A DNA stretch of 64,000 bases from JAKAKT01 sp041305385. Lineage in GTDB: Archaea; Micrarchaeota; Micrarchaeia; Burarchaeales; JAKAKT01. The notes under the pieces were generated by a model that was given only the letters and a program-made list of their open reading frames with translations, was not told where the DNA came from and did not search any database. The position numbers were made by a program, and so were the translations under genes. This document shows positions 25,201 to 33,716 of the stretch, piece by piece (positions within the stretch are counted from its first letter, which is position 1; every line of letters begins with the position of its first letter). The stretch spans positions 1-64,000 of the forward strand of contig JBFYLO010000030.1 of NCBI GenBank assembly GCA_041305385.1, read 5' to 3'.

Positions 25201-27072
25201 ATTGACAGACTGGAAGGGCCGGCCGGGCTAAAACGACTTGCTGGCCAGTCGGATTCAATGTATGTTTGGAGTGAGGAGAAACTCAAATTCCTTGTAACCC
25301 TAAGGAAGACGCGGCCGGATTACGACAATGCAAAACTCGCAGAAAAACTGAATGATAAATTCAAACATAAGAACGTCCCCTCAATCGTTCTGCTCCCAGC
25401 TTTAATGCTCTCCCATGATGAATCTGTTATTGGCAACCTTCAGCAATTCATGAGCAAGAAAAAAATGGACGGAGTCCAGGTATCCTGCCAGATGGGCACG
25501 GCGCTTTCGCTCCTGGACAAACTCGGGGAGGGCGCACCTGAAGTTCTGGCGAAAATCTTCGAACTCGGGAAGGAAGTCCCAAGCGGCAGGGCCACGGAGA
25601 CAGTCCATTTCTTTAACGGGCTCAAGACATTCTGCAATTTCGAGGATAGCAAGGCCAATGAAAGGCTGCTCGAGGCACTAAGGAGTGGGAAGTTCACAAC
25701 GTGGCATAGGATGTACTCGTTCATAAAGGACGAGAACATACGGATTGGTTTAGGCAAATTGAACATTGGCGAGGAGGACATCCTGAAACATGGACTGACG
25801 AAGGATATGGTTGAAGGCCTCCTCGAGTCAAGGTATTTTGACATAATGACGGCGCTCATCGGAAATTACTCTGCCAAGGCATCAGATAGGCTTCCGCTCC
25901 TGAAGGAGATAACGATTCACCTAATAAAAGACGACTTTTTCAAATGGAGATACAACAACGACAAGGCAGTCGAGCAACTGGCGTTATTGGGAACGGAAGA
26001 GAAACGGATATGGGCCAATGTCTCCAAGACAGTGGGAGGCAGGGCTGAGCTGACTAACGAGGAATTCATAAAATTCAGGGCCGAGATGATTGGGAAAACC
26101 CTTGAGGATGCGGTCGGTTATCTTAGGGGGATAGAGGTCGGCGAATCCTCGCTTGAGACTCTGGGAAAAACTGCAACTGAGCTTCAGGGAAGGCTCAACA
26201 GGATGAGCAAGGAGAATAAAGAGAGATATCCCCTGGAAGCGAAGCTCGACCAGGTCAGGAACCAAGAGAACATTGTAGGGGGGCTTTTAGAACTCATGAG
26301 GACAGATTTCAACAGGGAACTGAACGAAGTGGAAATCGAAGTTCTCGCTGGCAAGATAAACGGGATAAGCAAGTCGCTGAAAGCCATTGGCCAGAATGAG
26401 CCCAAGGATGAGATGACCCATCTTCTCAGGACATTGAGGAAAAGAAGGGAGGAGTTTAGGTCCCAGGCCCTGTCGGCAGTTGACACGGCTAATCCGTTGG
26501 TCCTGCTTCAGATAGGGGAGATCCCCAGGCACTCCTGCCAGAGCTATTTAAACGGATCCCACAATGAATGCCTGCCAGCCTATGTTGCAGACGCAAACAA
26601 GAAGGCGTTCATCGTCATGGACGAAGGGGGCAAGACACACGCAAGAGCAATTGGCAAGCTGCTCGCCGGGAAAATCGACGGCGAGAGGAAAAGCGTGCTG
26701 CTGATTGAACCGGTTTATTCGGACACTGAGAATCCAGAATACAGCAGGCTTATAGCCATCCACGCTTTGGAGAAAGCTGCGAAAACCGGCTCCCTGCTCG
26801 CATCCAAATGGATTGGGGATGAATTCAGGGAAGAAGCAGCGAAACGGGGATATGTGCTTGAGCAGAAATCGGTGGAGTTTGCTTCTGCCCCGAGCCACAA
26901 CAAGAGCGAGTACAGCGACTCATATGGGGTTCAGAGTTGGACGGAGAATGGGTATACTATATCAGCTGTGGTTAATGTTCTCAGGCCTGCAACTGAGCAG
27001 GAAATCCAAAAGACATATGCTGAAACCGGCCAGCTGCCTCGCCTCCAGATAAAATTAAGCTATGCTGCCTAG
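22297..27072 (+). CDS. Giant helical-repeat protein of unknown function
   Basis: 1591 residues if translation begins at the GTG at 22297. A TATA-like TTATATAC at 22303-22310 would instead suit a leaderless start at the GTG at 22333. There is no signal peptide and no membrane helix, so it is cytoplasmic. The body is almost entirely amphipathic helices of 30-45-residue spacing, suggesting HEAT/TPR-like solenoid repeats, with an early coiled coil (RREDRLERQVKNLIFRLE). Near the C-terminus a compact motif stands apart: GEIPRHSCQSYLNGSHNE, then CLPAYVADANKKAFIVMDEG, which looks like a small globular, possibly catalytic domain. No family is recognised. It is the second-longest gene in the window. 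Confidence 0.65.
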   Translation: MPYYIRKSIFYSVQKSREFREIRLREERQPFAAVGDKLGEMNRSLLALVRREDRLERQVKNLIFRLESCRVEGDRWGLPKEKNILAFLENAKHPRTLLAKIDRILEKEESGNRIRLFSSLWYGLGLYWRSEYEDALIRTKDLKFLDRMEKFFDSHKLHPDLYGAIGRIGDQAVVDFASRVKVDDSNSKLVEHALYGCKSGEDAKRLADALFPLELSDKRVQAFLIQDNPGDLGVETYESRARLLRGYLSSDDHVGYLLKNLDEIKASFSDEFGTSGMNALSLMNEIRKCDQIEFQNLKKVEYADMWVSWHYRSGYNSKEETDGVFRRLGYLLEKTINIEQETRLVKPEDRAEFRRVYMKVVANPESSLVPTAELFYRMREFKAEVERALPASYEAQAKLGRLHGNTAENLMQNYPFNFDHMIGLPLISNARSREEVDRTIEFIRLKLANPGMDPISRLGVIHGSGDSWNGLSSSLVQSVGGGHSQEYIMLRHYIATARYNEVAELFDKLYLSRLGASNDNLFYFEHPKLDLIPAIRNVQNPHAIVEVMKGKLTAASEQAEKEIGIMGGSFERVFKNHKIVGVGLLRELVSEDLRKSLGEEESKKLVGIVDRVALLGIRRGEGTFRELAWGAVSDEILVQNVPFAASVLSSLAWVISSKGDSGDFKAAVDLVEELGKKNEDLLGRNGLISRVFEKHGTAGLGDTGRIVETVLRCGSGADYTQCVQEHLIGHAKNPMFEEILKAVADVVAEEPRLASEGQYFSKYIELYEPKDAKDVEFMKQRFLEVAREMKNLEESSYFLSEGYGGSENATLNVLLGYAKHEKFGELVKNAVRLYASRAVEYQMGFNAIMENAFKFYLQNGQDEFDGLFSTIGRKTAGLDRNQTVNCYVGVKEIMATPGVDAKGVSTLVDLKGELLKIHDPRAREYALEKLFPKFLDSCGSFDYKGFINRYARARTAAHGEDVEKKLGEIDRLEGPAGLKRLAGQSDSMYVWSEEKLKFLVTLRKTRPDYDNAKLAEKLNDKFKHKNVPSIVLLPALMLSHDESVIGNLQQFMSKKKMDGVQVSCQMGTALSLLDKLGEGAPEVLAKIFELGKEVPSGRATETVHFFNGLKTFCNFEDSKANERLLEALRSGKFTTWHRMYSFIKDENIRIGLGKLNIGEEDILKHGLTKDMVEGLLESRYFDIMTALIGNYSAKASDRLPLLKEITIHLIKDDFFKWRYNNDKAVEQLALLGTEEKRIWANVSKTVGGRAELTNEEFIKFRAEMIGKTLEDAVGYLRGIEVGESSLETLGKTATELQGRLNRMSKENKERYPLEAKLDQVRNQENIVGGLLELMRTDFNRELNEVEIEVLAGKINGISKSLKAIGQNEPKDEMTHLLRTLRKRREEFRSQALSAVDTANPLVLLQIGEIPRHSCQSYLNGSHNECLPAYVADANKKAFIVMDEGGKTHARAIGKLLAGKIDGERKSVLLIEPVYSDTENPEYSRLIAIHALEKAAKTGSLLASKWIGDEFREEAAKRGYVLEQKSVEFASAPSHNKSEYSDSYGVQSWTENGYTISAVVNVLRPATEQEIQKTYAETGQLPRLQIKLSYAA

Positions 27073-27139
27073 GCCCGGGCTTGCGCAAACTATTAGAATT
27101 TAGGAGTTCATCTAATTTCTATTACTTGAAGGTGATTAT

Positions 27140-28711
27140 TTGAAAACAGTCGTGCCAGACACAAGCGTCGTGGTTGACGGGCGAATCACGCAGATGGTGA
27201 AGAGCGGGAAGCTCAAGTCGCATCGCATCGTCCTTCCGAATTCGGTTCTCGCAGAGCTCGAGCACCAGGCGAACAGGAACAAGGAAACCGGGTTCTCCGG
27301 GCTTTCCGAAATCAAGGCGCTGCACGAGCTCGCGGAAAAGGGCGACATAACGCTCGAGTTCTCCGGGGAGAGGCCAAGTTTTGAGGAGATAAAGGGCGCG
27401 AAGAAAGGGGACATCGACGCGAGGATACGGAAGCTCGCCAAGGAGCTGGATGCAATTTTCATAACCAGCGACAAGGTGCAGGGGGAAGTGGCGATGGCCG
27501 AGGGCCTCGAGGTGATTTACCTTGAGCCCCAGTTCGTTGAGAAGGAGCTGCCGTTCATAAAGATGTTCACTCCTGAGACGCTTTCGATTCATCTGAAAGA
27601 GGACACGATTCCGCTTGCGAAGGTGGGCGGGCCGGGGAATGTGACGCTCATCAAGCTGGCTGAGAAAAAAATGAAAAGAGACGAGCTCAGGGAGATGGCA
27701 AAGGAGATAATCGAGGCTGCCAAGAGAGGGGGAACCGACACTTACATCGAGATTGACCGGAAAGGGGCGACTGTGATTCAGCTGCGCGAGTACCGGATTG
27801 CGATTGCGAGGCCCCCCTTCTCAGACGGGATTGAGATTACGATTGTCAGGCCCATCTACAAGGCCTCGCTTTCCGACTATGTGCTATCGGACAAGCTGAG
27901 GAAAAGGCTCTCTGACAGGGCTGAGGGGGTCATCATCTGCGGCCCTCCGGGTGCGGGCAAGAGCACGTTCACAGCTGCGCTTGCAGAGTTCTACCTTGAG
28001 AAGGGCAAGGTTGTGAAGACCATGGAGAGCCCGAGGGACCTTCAAGTGGTGAGCGAGATAACCCAATACGCCCCTCTCGAGGGAAGCTTCGAGAAAACCT
28101 CTGATATCATCCTGCTCGTGAGGCCAGACTACACGATTTACGACGAGATGAGGAAGACAGATGATTTTGTCATTTACGCGGACATGAGGCTCGCGGGAAT
28201 CGGCATGGTCGGAGTTCTCCACGCGAACCAGCCCATCGATGCGATTCAGAGATTCATCGGCAGGGTGGACCTGGGGCTCATACCGCAGCTCGTTGACACC
28301 ATTGTGTTCATAAAGGGCGGGAAAGTGGAGAAGGTCTATGAGCAGAAGTTCCTCGTGAAGGTTCCCACCGGGATGGTGGAGCAGGACCTCGCAAGGCCAG
28401 TGATAGAAGTCAGGGATTTCGAGACAGGGGGGCTCGAGTATGAAATTTACAAATTCGGGGAAGAGACCGTTGTCCTGCCGATAACCGCCCATGCCGGCCA
28501 CTCGAGAGCGGATGACAAGGACATTGAGAAGAGGCTTTACCAGGCAATCTCCAAATATGTCCGCGACTTCCAGCTCGATGTGTCGGGCGGAAGAGCGATT
28601 GTCTATGTGCGCTCGAAAGACTTGGCGAGGCTGATTGGGAGAAAGGGCGAGACTATCTCGAGGATAGAAAAGAAAGTTGGGGCGAAGATAGATTTGAAGG
28701 GAATCGACTAG
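27140..28711 (+). CDS. PIN-ATPase-KH protein (PINA-like)
   Basis: 523 residues, TTG start with GGTGA 4 nt upstream. Domains in order: an N-terminal PIN nuclease-like domain (VVPDTSVVVDG with Asp at 7 and 13, ELEHQ acidic residue, FITSDKVQ), a PilT-type AAA+-like ATPase with Walker A ICGPPGAGKSTFT at 266-278 and TIYDEMRKTDDF as Walker B region, and a C-terminal KH domain (LARLIGRKGETISRIEKKVG). This order matches archaeal PINA, a hexameric ATPase reported from Sulfolobus to drive Holliday-junction branch migration with Hjc. Nucleic-acid processing is a safe call; the junction role is inferred from the family. Its stop abuts that of the convergent helicase gene. Confidence 0.85.
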   Translation: MKTVVPDTSVVVDGRITQMVKSGKLKSHRIVLPNSVLAELEHQANRNKETGFSGLSEIKALHELAEKGDITLEFSGERPSFEEIKGAKKGDIDARIRKLAKELDAIFITSDKVQGEVAMAEGLEVIYLEPQFVEKELPFIKMFTPETLSIHLKEDTIPLAKVGGPGNVTLIKLAEKKMKRDELREMAKEIIEAAKRGGTDTYIEIDRKGATVIQLREYRIAIARPPFSDGIEITIVRPIYKASLSDYVLSDKLRKRLSDRAEGVIICGPPGAGKSTFTAALAEFYLEKGKVVKTMESPRDLQVVSEITQYAPLEGSFEKTSDIILLVRPDYTIYDEMRKTDDFVIYADMRLAGIGMVGVLHANQPIDAIQRFIGRVDLGLIPQLVDTIVFIKGGKVEKVYEQKFLVKVPTGMVEQDLARPVIEVRDFETGGLEYEIYKFGEETVVLPITAHAGHSRADDKDIEKRLYQAISKYVRDFQLDVSGGRAIVYVRSKDLARLIGRKGETISRIEKKVGAKIDLKGID

Positions 28712-30022
28712 CTAGCGCCTTCCGCGCCCGCTGCGGTTCCCATAACCGCCGCTCCTGTTGCTCGGGCCGCCGTAATTCCTTCTCGGCCTCGAATCCCAGC
28801 CTTGAGGACGGCTTCTCCTCGGTTCCCAGCCAGGGGGCAGCGTGCTTGTCCTGTGCTCTCCGCCCTCGCCTGGCTTCCCATGCCATCTGTCCGCCTCGTC
28901 TTTTCTCTTTGGGATGTCAAGCTTCTCCTCCTCCATAGTGATTCCGCAGTCACGCTCGATTGCACCGAGAAGGCCGAGCTCGTCTGTGGCGACTATTGAG
29001 AACGCAACGCCCCCTTTCCCGGCTCTCCCTGTCCTCCCTACCCTGTGGGTATAAGTAAGGGGCTCTTCCGGGATGTTGAAGTTTATCACATGCGAGACGC
29101 CCGAGATGTCGAGCCCTCTTGCCGCCAGGTCAGTGGCAACGAGGGTGTTTATCATCCCTTTCTTGAACTTTTCCATGACGAAATCGCGCTTCCTCTGCGT
29201 GAGCCCGCCGTGGAGCGGCTCTGCCTTGTAACCGGACCTCAGCAGGTCCCCTTGGAGCCTGTCCACGAGAAATTTCGTCCTGCAGAAGATGATTGTGTGG
29301 GTGGGCTTGTGCAGCCGCAAGTAGGCGAATAGCGCCCTGTAGCGGTCCCTGAAATCGACCTGCACGAACGTGTGCTTTATGTGCTTGATTGTTATCTCGT
29401 CCTTGCTCACTGCAACGAAGTGCGGATAAAGCTGGTAATCCTTGGAAAGCTGCAGAATCTCTTCGGGCATTGTCGCCGAGAAAAGCATGGTCTGCCTCTG
29501 CTTCGGGACGTGGGAAAGAATCGCCCTTACATCGTCTATGAAACCCATGTCCAGCATCCGGTCGGCCTCGTCAATGACTACGCAGGAAACGTTTCCCAGT
29601 TCCAAGGTCCCTCGCTCCAGGTGGTCGAGAATCCTCCCCGGAGTCCCCACGACTATCTGCACTCCCTTCTCGAGCTTCTCAATCTGGACGTTGATGCTCG
29701 TGCCGCCATAAACCGGCAGTATTCGGCCCTTCATGTACCTGCCGATTTTCTTTATCTCTTCGCTGATTTGAACTGCGAGCTCCCTCGTCGGGGCGAGAAT
29801 CAGCGCCTGGGTGTCCCTTGAGTTTGGATCTATGGACTCGACAAGGTAGATTCCGAAAACCGCGGTCTTTCCAGTCCCTGTCTGCGCCTGCCCTATCACG
29901 TCCTCGCCCTGGAAGACGAGGGGAATAGCTTCCCTCTGGATGTCCGTGGGCTTTTGTATGCCCATTTCCGCCAGGGCCTTCATTACCTCGGGCCTGAGGT
30001 TAAAACTCTCAAAATTCTCCAT
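28712..30022 (-). CDS. DEAD-box RNA helicase
   Basis: 436 residues with all SF2 DEAD-box motifs: Q motif (KPTDIQREAIP), Walker A AQTGTGKTA, VIDEADRMLDMGF, FSATMP, and motif VI RVGRTGRAG. The tail of about 70 residues is rich in Arg, Gly and Ser (PRRNYGGPSNRSGG, GNRSGRGRR), an RGG-like RNA-binding extension also seen in bacterial cold-shock and ribosome-assembly helicases. Probable role: RNA unwinding in ribosome assembly or RNA decay. The ATG at 30022 is preceded by AAAGGAG. The 290-bp upstream gap to 30313 holds both promoters (TATTTATCTC on this strand) and nothing else clear. Confidence 0.93.
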   Translation of the reverse strand: MENFESFNLRPEVMKALAEMGIQKPTDIQREAIPLVFQGEDVIGQAQTGTGKTAVFGIYLVESIDPNSRDTQALILAPTRELAVQISEEIKKIGRYMKGRILPVYGGTSINVQIEKLEKGVQIVVGTPGRILDHLERGTLELGNVSCVVIDEADRMLDMGFIDDVRAILSHVPKQRQTMLFSATMPEEILQLSKDYQLYPHFVAVSKDEITIKHIKHTFVQVDFRDRYRALFAYLRLHKPTHTIIFCRTKFLVDRLQGDLLRSGYKAEPLHGGLTQRKRDFVMEKFKKGMINTLVATDLAARGLDISGVSHVINFNIPEEPLTYTHRVGRTGRAGKGGVAFSIVATDELGLLGAIERDCGITMEEEKLDIPKRKDEADRWHGKPGEGGEHRTSTLPPGWEPRRSRPQGWDSRPRRNYGGPSNRSGGYGNRSGRGRR

Positions 30023-30312
30023 TCTATCTTACTCCTTTCGCGAAGCAGCAGAATTAGTCCTCTGTCCTTCACGTTTATTGTTTATGAGATAAATATGGCA
30101 TGGAAGGATTTTAAACCTACGCACGAGGGAAAAGACCCGGGAGATGGAAAACGATTCGGAACAAACCAAAAGGAAAACGCGCTCCCTCGAGGGAGTTCGA
30201 GTTTTTTCCGAGAAAATGGGATTTGGTTAAACGTTCGCTTTTAACAAAGTTTATTAACCTGCTTTGGGATAATACTCTACTATTTCTTAGGGAGCTTTGT
30301 GGGGGAGAAAAC

Positions 30313-31833
30313 ATGGGGGATAAGGTTAAGCATAAATCAGGACATAAACAGCATGGGACCAAGAACCCTGGAAAACTGCAGAAAAAAGTAAAACCATTGC
30401 CCCAAGACTGGATTAGAAGGCACAACCATAACGATGAAAAGAGGGAAAGACGGGAAGGAACTGGAGACCCGCGTGTTTTTGGTGGATCATTAAACCGCCC
30501 ACCATTGACTGCTGATGAACTTGCAACATTCGAGGTCAAAAGTGACGGGATAACAACCACAACGCAAAGCGAAACCCAACAGTCGATTTCTTCTGTTCTC
30601 GGGAAAATCAGAGAAAAAGTCATGAAACTGAAGAGGGATAGCGACGCCAAGCTCAACGAAGCACGAAGAAACCGGAGACCTTGGGAAGACCAGCCAGTGG
30701 GTGAGATAGAACAGTGGGTGAAAGCGCAAGAGCTCAGAGAAATTGATGTGAAGCTTCTTATGAATCCGGCTTTCCTGATGACAGAAGGCGGACTTGAAAA
30801 AATTCCGCTTTTTGCCGGCAAAAGTCCTGAGGAGCAACTAAAAATTGCAGAAAGGATTCTGGGATCTCTCCGTGGGGGAGAACAGCTTTCCCCCGAGGCA
30901 ACTGAAAAGAGGCGAGAGATTCTAGACAACTCGGCTAAGATGCGCGAATTCCTGGCAAACTTTGCAGAATTCCGTGGAACTGACGTAATTGAGGAAGGCC
31001 GGGAGCTCGGGTTGAACCGGGAATTTGTCAAGGCACTCGGGAGACCGGGTGCGGGAGACGTTTCTTTCGAGGCAATCAGGCCGTTCTTGCCAGAGAAAGG
31101 GCTCAGCAATAACTTGAGATTTTTGAGGGACAATTACGAGAAAACTGGCAGGTCTAGGTCCGAAATGAAAACTTTCTTTGGTTATGCAGAGCAGCTTAAT
31201 AGGGACCTCTGCTCTCTTGCGGAATTGGTTGGTAGGGACGTTTATAACGTTGGGGCGGAGTTCGCACTATCAAAAGAAATGGTCGACGCATTCGCAAGGA
31301 TAAGCGAGGACACACCTGGGAGGAAGATAATCGAACTTCTCCAGCCAGTCCTGGGGGCAGATTTGTCCAAAAGAACCGAATGGATTTACCAGACCTACTT
31401 GAATGGAATAAGCTACAGACTCGGGAGAGAACGTGAGCGCGTCCTTAAAAATGAATCCATGGAGCTTGTGAGGACGCTCTGCAAAATGTGCAATGGCGAT
31501 GAGGCGTTTATGCATGACTTTCTGGGACTTGAGACGGCTCTTCAAAATATGTTTGGTTTCATGCCTGGGGACAGAAGTGGTGTCGCAAACCAAGTTCTTC
31601 GGTTTAATCAGGAGGGAGATAATGCGTTCAATGACAAACTTGCGCTCGTTGGCCCGACCTATTTCCTGATGTATATGAACACGAGTGCGAAGGTAGAAAC
31701 AGTCAGAATGATGAACAACGCGCTGAGTGGATTCAGGGGAAAATATGGAGATCTGGTCGGCAATGAGTATGTAAAACCTGGGTGTCTTGAGGAATTCGGT
31801 TTTAAGAAAACTGAAAGAGTTTTTAACTGGTAG
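30313..31833 (+). CDS. Unknown cytoplasmic protein with basic N-terminus
   Basis: 506 residues from the ATG at 30313, which follows GGGGGAG at 5-nt spacing; an upstream in-frame start would add 30 residues without a site. The first 60 residues are very Lys/His/Arg-rich (KHKSGHKQHGTKNPGKLQKK), suggesting nucleic-acid contact. The rest is helical with motifs such as KIPLFAGKSPEEQLKIAERI that might be armadillo-like. No enzyme signature, signal peptide or membrane segment is visible. Codon use is a little more AT-rich than the housekeeping neighbours. Not recognised. Confidence 0.6.
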   Translation: MGDKVKHKSGHKQHGTKNPGKLQKKVKPLPQDWIRRHNHNDEKRERREGTGDPRVFGGSLNRPPLTADELATFEVKSDGITTTTQSETQQSISSVLGKIREKVMKLKRDSDAKLNEARRNRRPWEDQPVGEIEQWVKAQELREIDVKLLMNPAFLMTEGGLEKIPLFAGKSPEEQLKIAERILGSLRGGEQLSPEATEKRREILDNSAKMREFLANFAEFRGTDVIEEGRELGLNREFVKALGRPGAGDVSFEAIRPFLPEKGLSNNLRFLRDNYEKTGRSRSEMKTFFGYAEQLNRDLCSLAELVGRDVYNVGAEFALSKEMVDAFARISEDTPGRKIIELLQPVLGADLSKRTEWIYQTYLNGISYRLGRERERVLKNESMELVRTLCKMCNGDEAFMHDFLGLETALQNMFGFMPGDRSGVANQVLRFNQEGDNAFNDKLALVGPTYFLMYMNTSAKVETVRMMNNALSGFRGKYGDLVGNEYVKPGCLEEFGFKKTERVFNW

Positions 31834-31883
31834 CGGTTTTGGCTCCAGAATCCATTATAAATCTCTTCCCCTAAATCCCTTCG

Positions 31884-32504
31884 ATGGAAAGGGTAAGTGT
31901 GGATGAATACGACAGGGCCCTTGAGCTGGCCTGCGAAGCGCTCAAGAAAGGGAAGCTCATAATTTACCCCACTGACACTCTTTATGGAATCGGAGCGGAC
32001 GCGAGGAGCGAGGAAGCCGTGGCTGAAGTCAGGAAAGCCAAGGCCCGGGAGGATAAGCCGATTTCTATTGTCTGCTCCGGGCTCGAGATGATTGAGAAAC
32101 ACTGCGAAGTGAGCGGGAAGAACCGGGACCTGATGACTGAGATGTTCCCAGGGCCGTATACTGCGATTTTGCCCCTGAAAGAGGGATTGGCGGGGAATCT
32201 GGGCGGGGGAAAGACAATCGGGGTTCGGGTCCCAGAGTATTTCTTCCTCCTTGACTTGGTGAAGGCGTGCGGGTTCCCGATAACCTCAACGAGTGCGAAT
32301 ATTTCCGGGGGGAAGGAGCCCTGCTCGCTTGAGGAGGTTGCCAAGGAAGTGCTCGGGAAAGCCGAGATTGCCATTGACGGGGGGAAGTGCTTCCATTCTG
32401 CGCCATCGACTGTGGTGGATTTGAGCGGGGACTCGCCCAAGGTGCTCAGACAGGGGGCAGGGAAGTTCCCTCCTAAGAAGGACTTTGACCCGAGCGTCAT
32501 TTGA
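31884..32504 (+). CDS. sua5: Threonylcarbamoyl-AMP synthase (YrdC/Sua5 family)
   Basis: 206 residues, YrdC domain alone without the Sua5 C-terminal domain, as in TsaC. The signature LIIYPTDTLYGIGADARSEE, the KAREDKPISIV basic loop and ITSTSANISGG are all present. The enzyme makes threonylcarbamoyl-AMP from threonine, bicarbonate and ATP as the first step of t6A37 tRNA modification. The ATG at 31884 is about 25 bp downstream of TTATAAATC (31856-31864), so leaderless. The methyltransferase gene follows 9 nt later. Confidence 0.9.
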   Translation: MERVSVDEYDRALELACEALKKGKLIIYPTDTLYGIGADARSEEAVAEVRKAKAREDKPISIVCSGLEMIEKHCEVSGKNRDLMTEMFPGPYTAILPLKEGLAGNLGGGKTIGVRVPEYFFLLDLVKACGFPITSTSANISGGKEPCSLEEVAKEVLGKAEIAIDGGKCFHSAPSTVVDLSGDSPKVLRQGAGKFPPKKDFDPSVI

Positions 32505-32513
32505 GGGGAGCAG

Positions 32514-33098
32514 GTGAGCGTCTGTTTTGAAAATTTTGTATTTGATATTCTCCCGGGGGTTTACGAGCCTGCGGAGGACTCATTCATGCTGGCAGAGCAT
32601 TCGAAAGAGCTGACCGGGGATTTGCTCGACGTGGGGACTGGGTGCGGAATCCAGGCGATTGTGGCGAGGAAGGCGAGGGCAACTGGGATAGATGTAAACG
32701 AAAAGGCAGTTGAGAATGCAAAAGTGAATGCCAAACAAAACAAATCGAGTGCTGTTTTTTTTGATTCTGATTTGTTTGAACAGGTTGAGGGGAAATTCGA
32801 TTTTATCGTTTTTAATCCCCCTTATTTACCGACCTCCAAGGAGGAAAAGCTGGCAGGACCTGAAAACCTTGCCTATGATGGCGGGGAAAACGGAAGGGAG
32901 CTGATTGACAGGTTTATCGATGAGTTCCCGCCTTATTTGAAAGATGGCGGGGAGCTTCTGATTCTGCTCTCGAGCCTATCCGATAAGGGCGAAACTGGAG
33001 AAAAACTGAGGGAGACGGGATTTTCGAGCGAGGAGCTTGCGAAAAAACATGTCGGGCTATTTGAGGAGCTGAGAGTGCTAAGAGCTTGGAGGGAATGA
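32514..33098 (+). CDS. HemK/Mtq2-like glutamine methyltransferase
   Basis: 194 residues, GTG start. The class I methyltransferase fold shows LLDVGTGCGIQAIVA (SAM loop), an Asp in GIDVNEKAVENAK and the catalytic NPPY in FIVFNPPYLPT. The N-terminal YEPAEDSFMLAEH is the Mtq2/archaeal HemK2 form, which methylates the Gln of the GGQ motif in release factor aRF1 (with a Trm112 partner) and in eukaryotes also histone H4. The short N-terminus without the PrmC helical domain agrees. Encoded directly after the tRNA-modification gene, probably one transcript. Confidence 0.85.
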   Translation: MSVCFENFVFDILPGVYEPAEDSFMLAEHSKELTGDLLDVGTGCGIQAIVARKARATGIDVNEKAVENAKVNAKQNKSSAVFFDSDLFEQVEGKFDFIVFNPPYLPTSKEEKLAGPENLAYDGGENGRELIDRFIDEFPPYLKDGGELLILLSSLSDKGETGEKLRETGFSSEELAKKHVGLFEELRVLRAWRE

Positions 33099-33125
33099 GG
33101 CGAGGCGAAAGTATGTTGGACGAAG

Positions 33126-33173
33126 GTTTTTATATGTTATCCCAAAAAAGATAATGTTATCCCTTTTTGGATA
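33126..33173 (+). promoter_or_regulatory. TATA box and operator-like repeats of the MNT-HEPN pair
   Basis: TTTTTATATG (33126-33135) is followed by two copies of ATGTTATCCC (33134-33143 and 33154-33163), 20 bp apart, i.e. two helical turns. TATCC(C)AAAAA (33138-33148) is nearly the reverse complement of TTTTTGGATA (33164-33173), and TATCC/GGATA (33158-33173) forms an inner palindrome. The sites overlap the TATA box and expected start of transcription, fitting autorepression by the winged-helix antitoxin. Confidence 0.55.
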
Positions 33174-33182
33174 TGTGGTTGT

Positions 33183-33716
33183 ATGGATGCTGTCGAACTT
33201 CTAAGCTATTCCGGTGCCCGGGAGCTATTCCTGACTCTGCGGGCCTACCCCAAAAGGCAGTTCACCATAAACGAGCTTTCGAAAACCGCTCGCCTACCGT
33301 TCACAACCACATGGAAACTAGTCAGGAAATTCGAACTTGCGCAGATAGTCGAAGTATCAACGATAGGAAAGAGCAGGGCGGTGGGGTATAAAGAAAGTCC
33401 CTACTCTAAACTTGTATCCGACATCCTCAAGATGAGCGTTTCCCCGCAAACTCTCGCCCTGCCTGAGCTGAAGCGCATTCTAAGAGCGAAAAAGGGAGTG
33501 CTTGAGGCATATCTTTTCGGAAGCGTTGCGCTGAAAAAAGAGAAGCTGGAAAGCGACATCGACATCGCATTACTTACTTCAAAGAAAGTGGATCTCCCAT
33601 CGCTTATTTCGGTTATATACGAACAATATGGTGTGAAAACAGTGCCCCTGGAGTTTGACTCCAAGGAGGAGTTTGAGGATTTCCTTCGGGATAAAAAAAA
33701 GGTGAGGTTGTTATGA
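33183..33716 (+). CDS. MNT nucleotidyltransferase antitoxin with winged-helix domain
   Basis: 177 residues. N-terminal winged helix (FTINELSKTARLPFTTTWKL, residues about 30-50) and a C-terminal minimal nucleotidyltransferase with GSVALKKEKLESDIDIALL, the Gly-Ser ... Asp-x-Asp catalytic signature of MNT proteins. MNT antitoxins neutralise HEPN RNases, in characterised systems by AMPylating the toxin. The HEPN gene overlaps the stop as ATGA, so the two are co-translated. The winged helix gives a natural autoregulator for the repeats just upstream. Recently mobile or defence-related character is typical for such pairs. Confidence 0.85.
   Translation: MDAVELLSYSGARELFLTLRAYPKRQFTINELSKTARLPFTTTWKLVRKFELAQIVEVSTIGKSRAVGYKESPYSKLVSDILKMSVSPQTLALPELKRILRAKKGVLEAYLFGSVALKKEKLESDIDIALLTSKKVDLPSLISVIYEQYGVKTVPLEFDSKEEFEDFLRDKKKVRLL

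Noticed and set aside
30117..31133. Long open frame of 338 codons on the - strand
   Set aside because: It is antisense to the 506-aa gene, Ser/Leu/Phe-rich with no start context, and typical of a shadow frame in this base composition.
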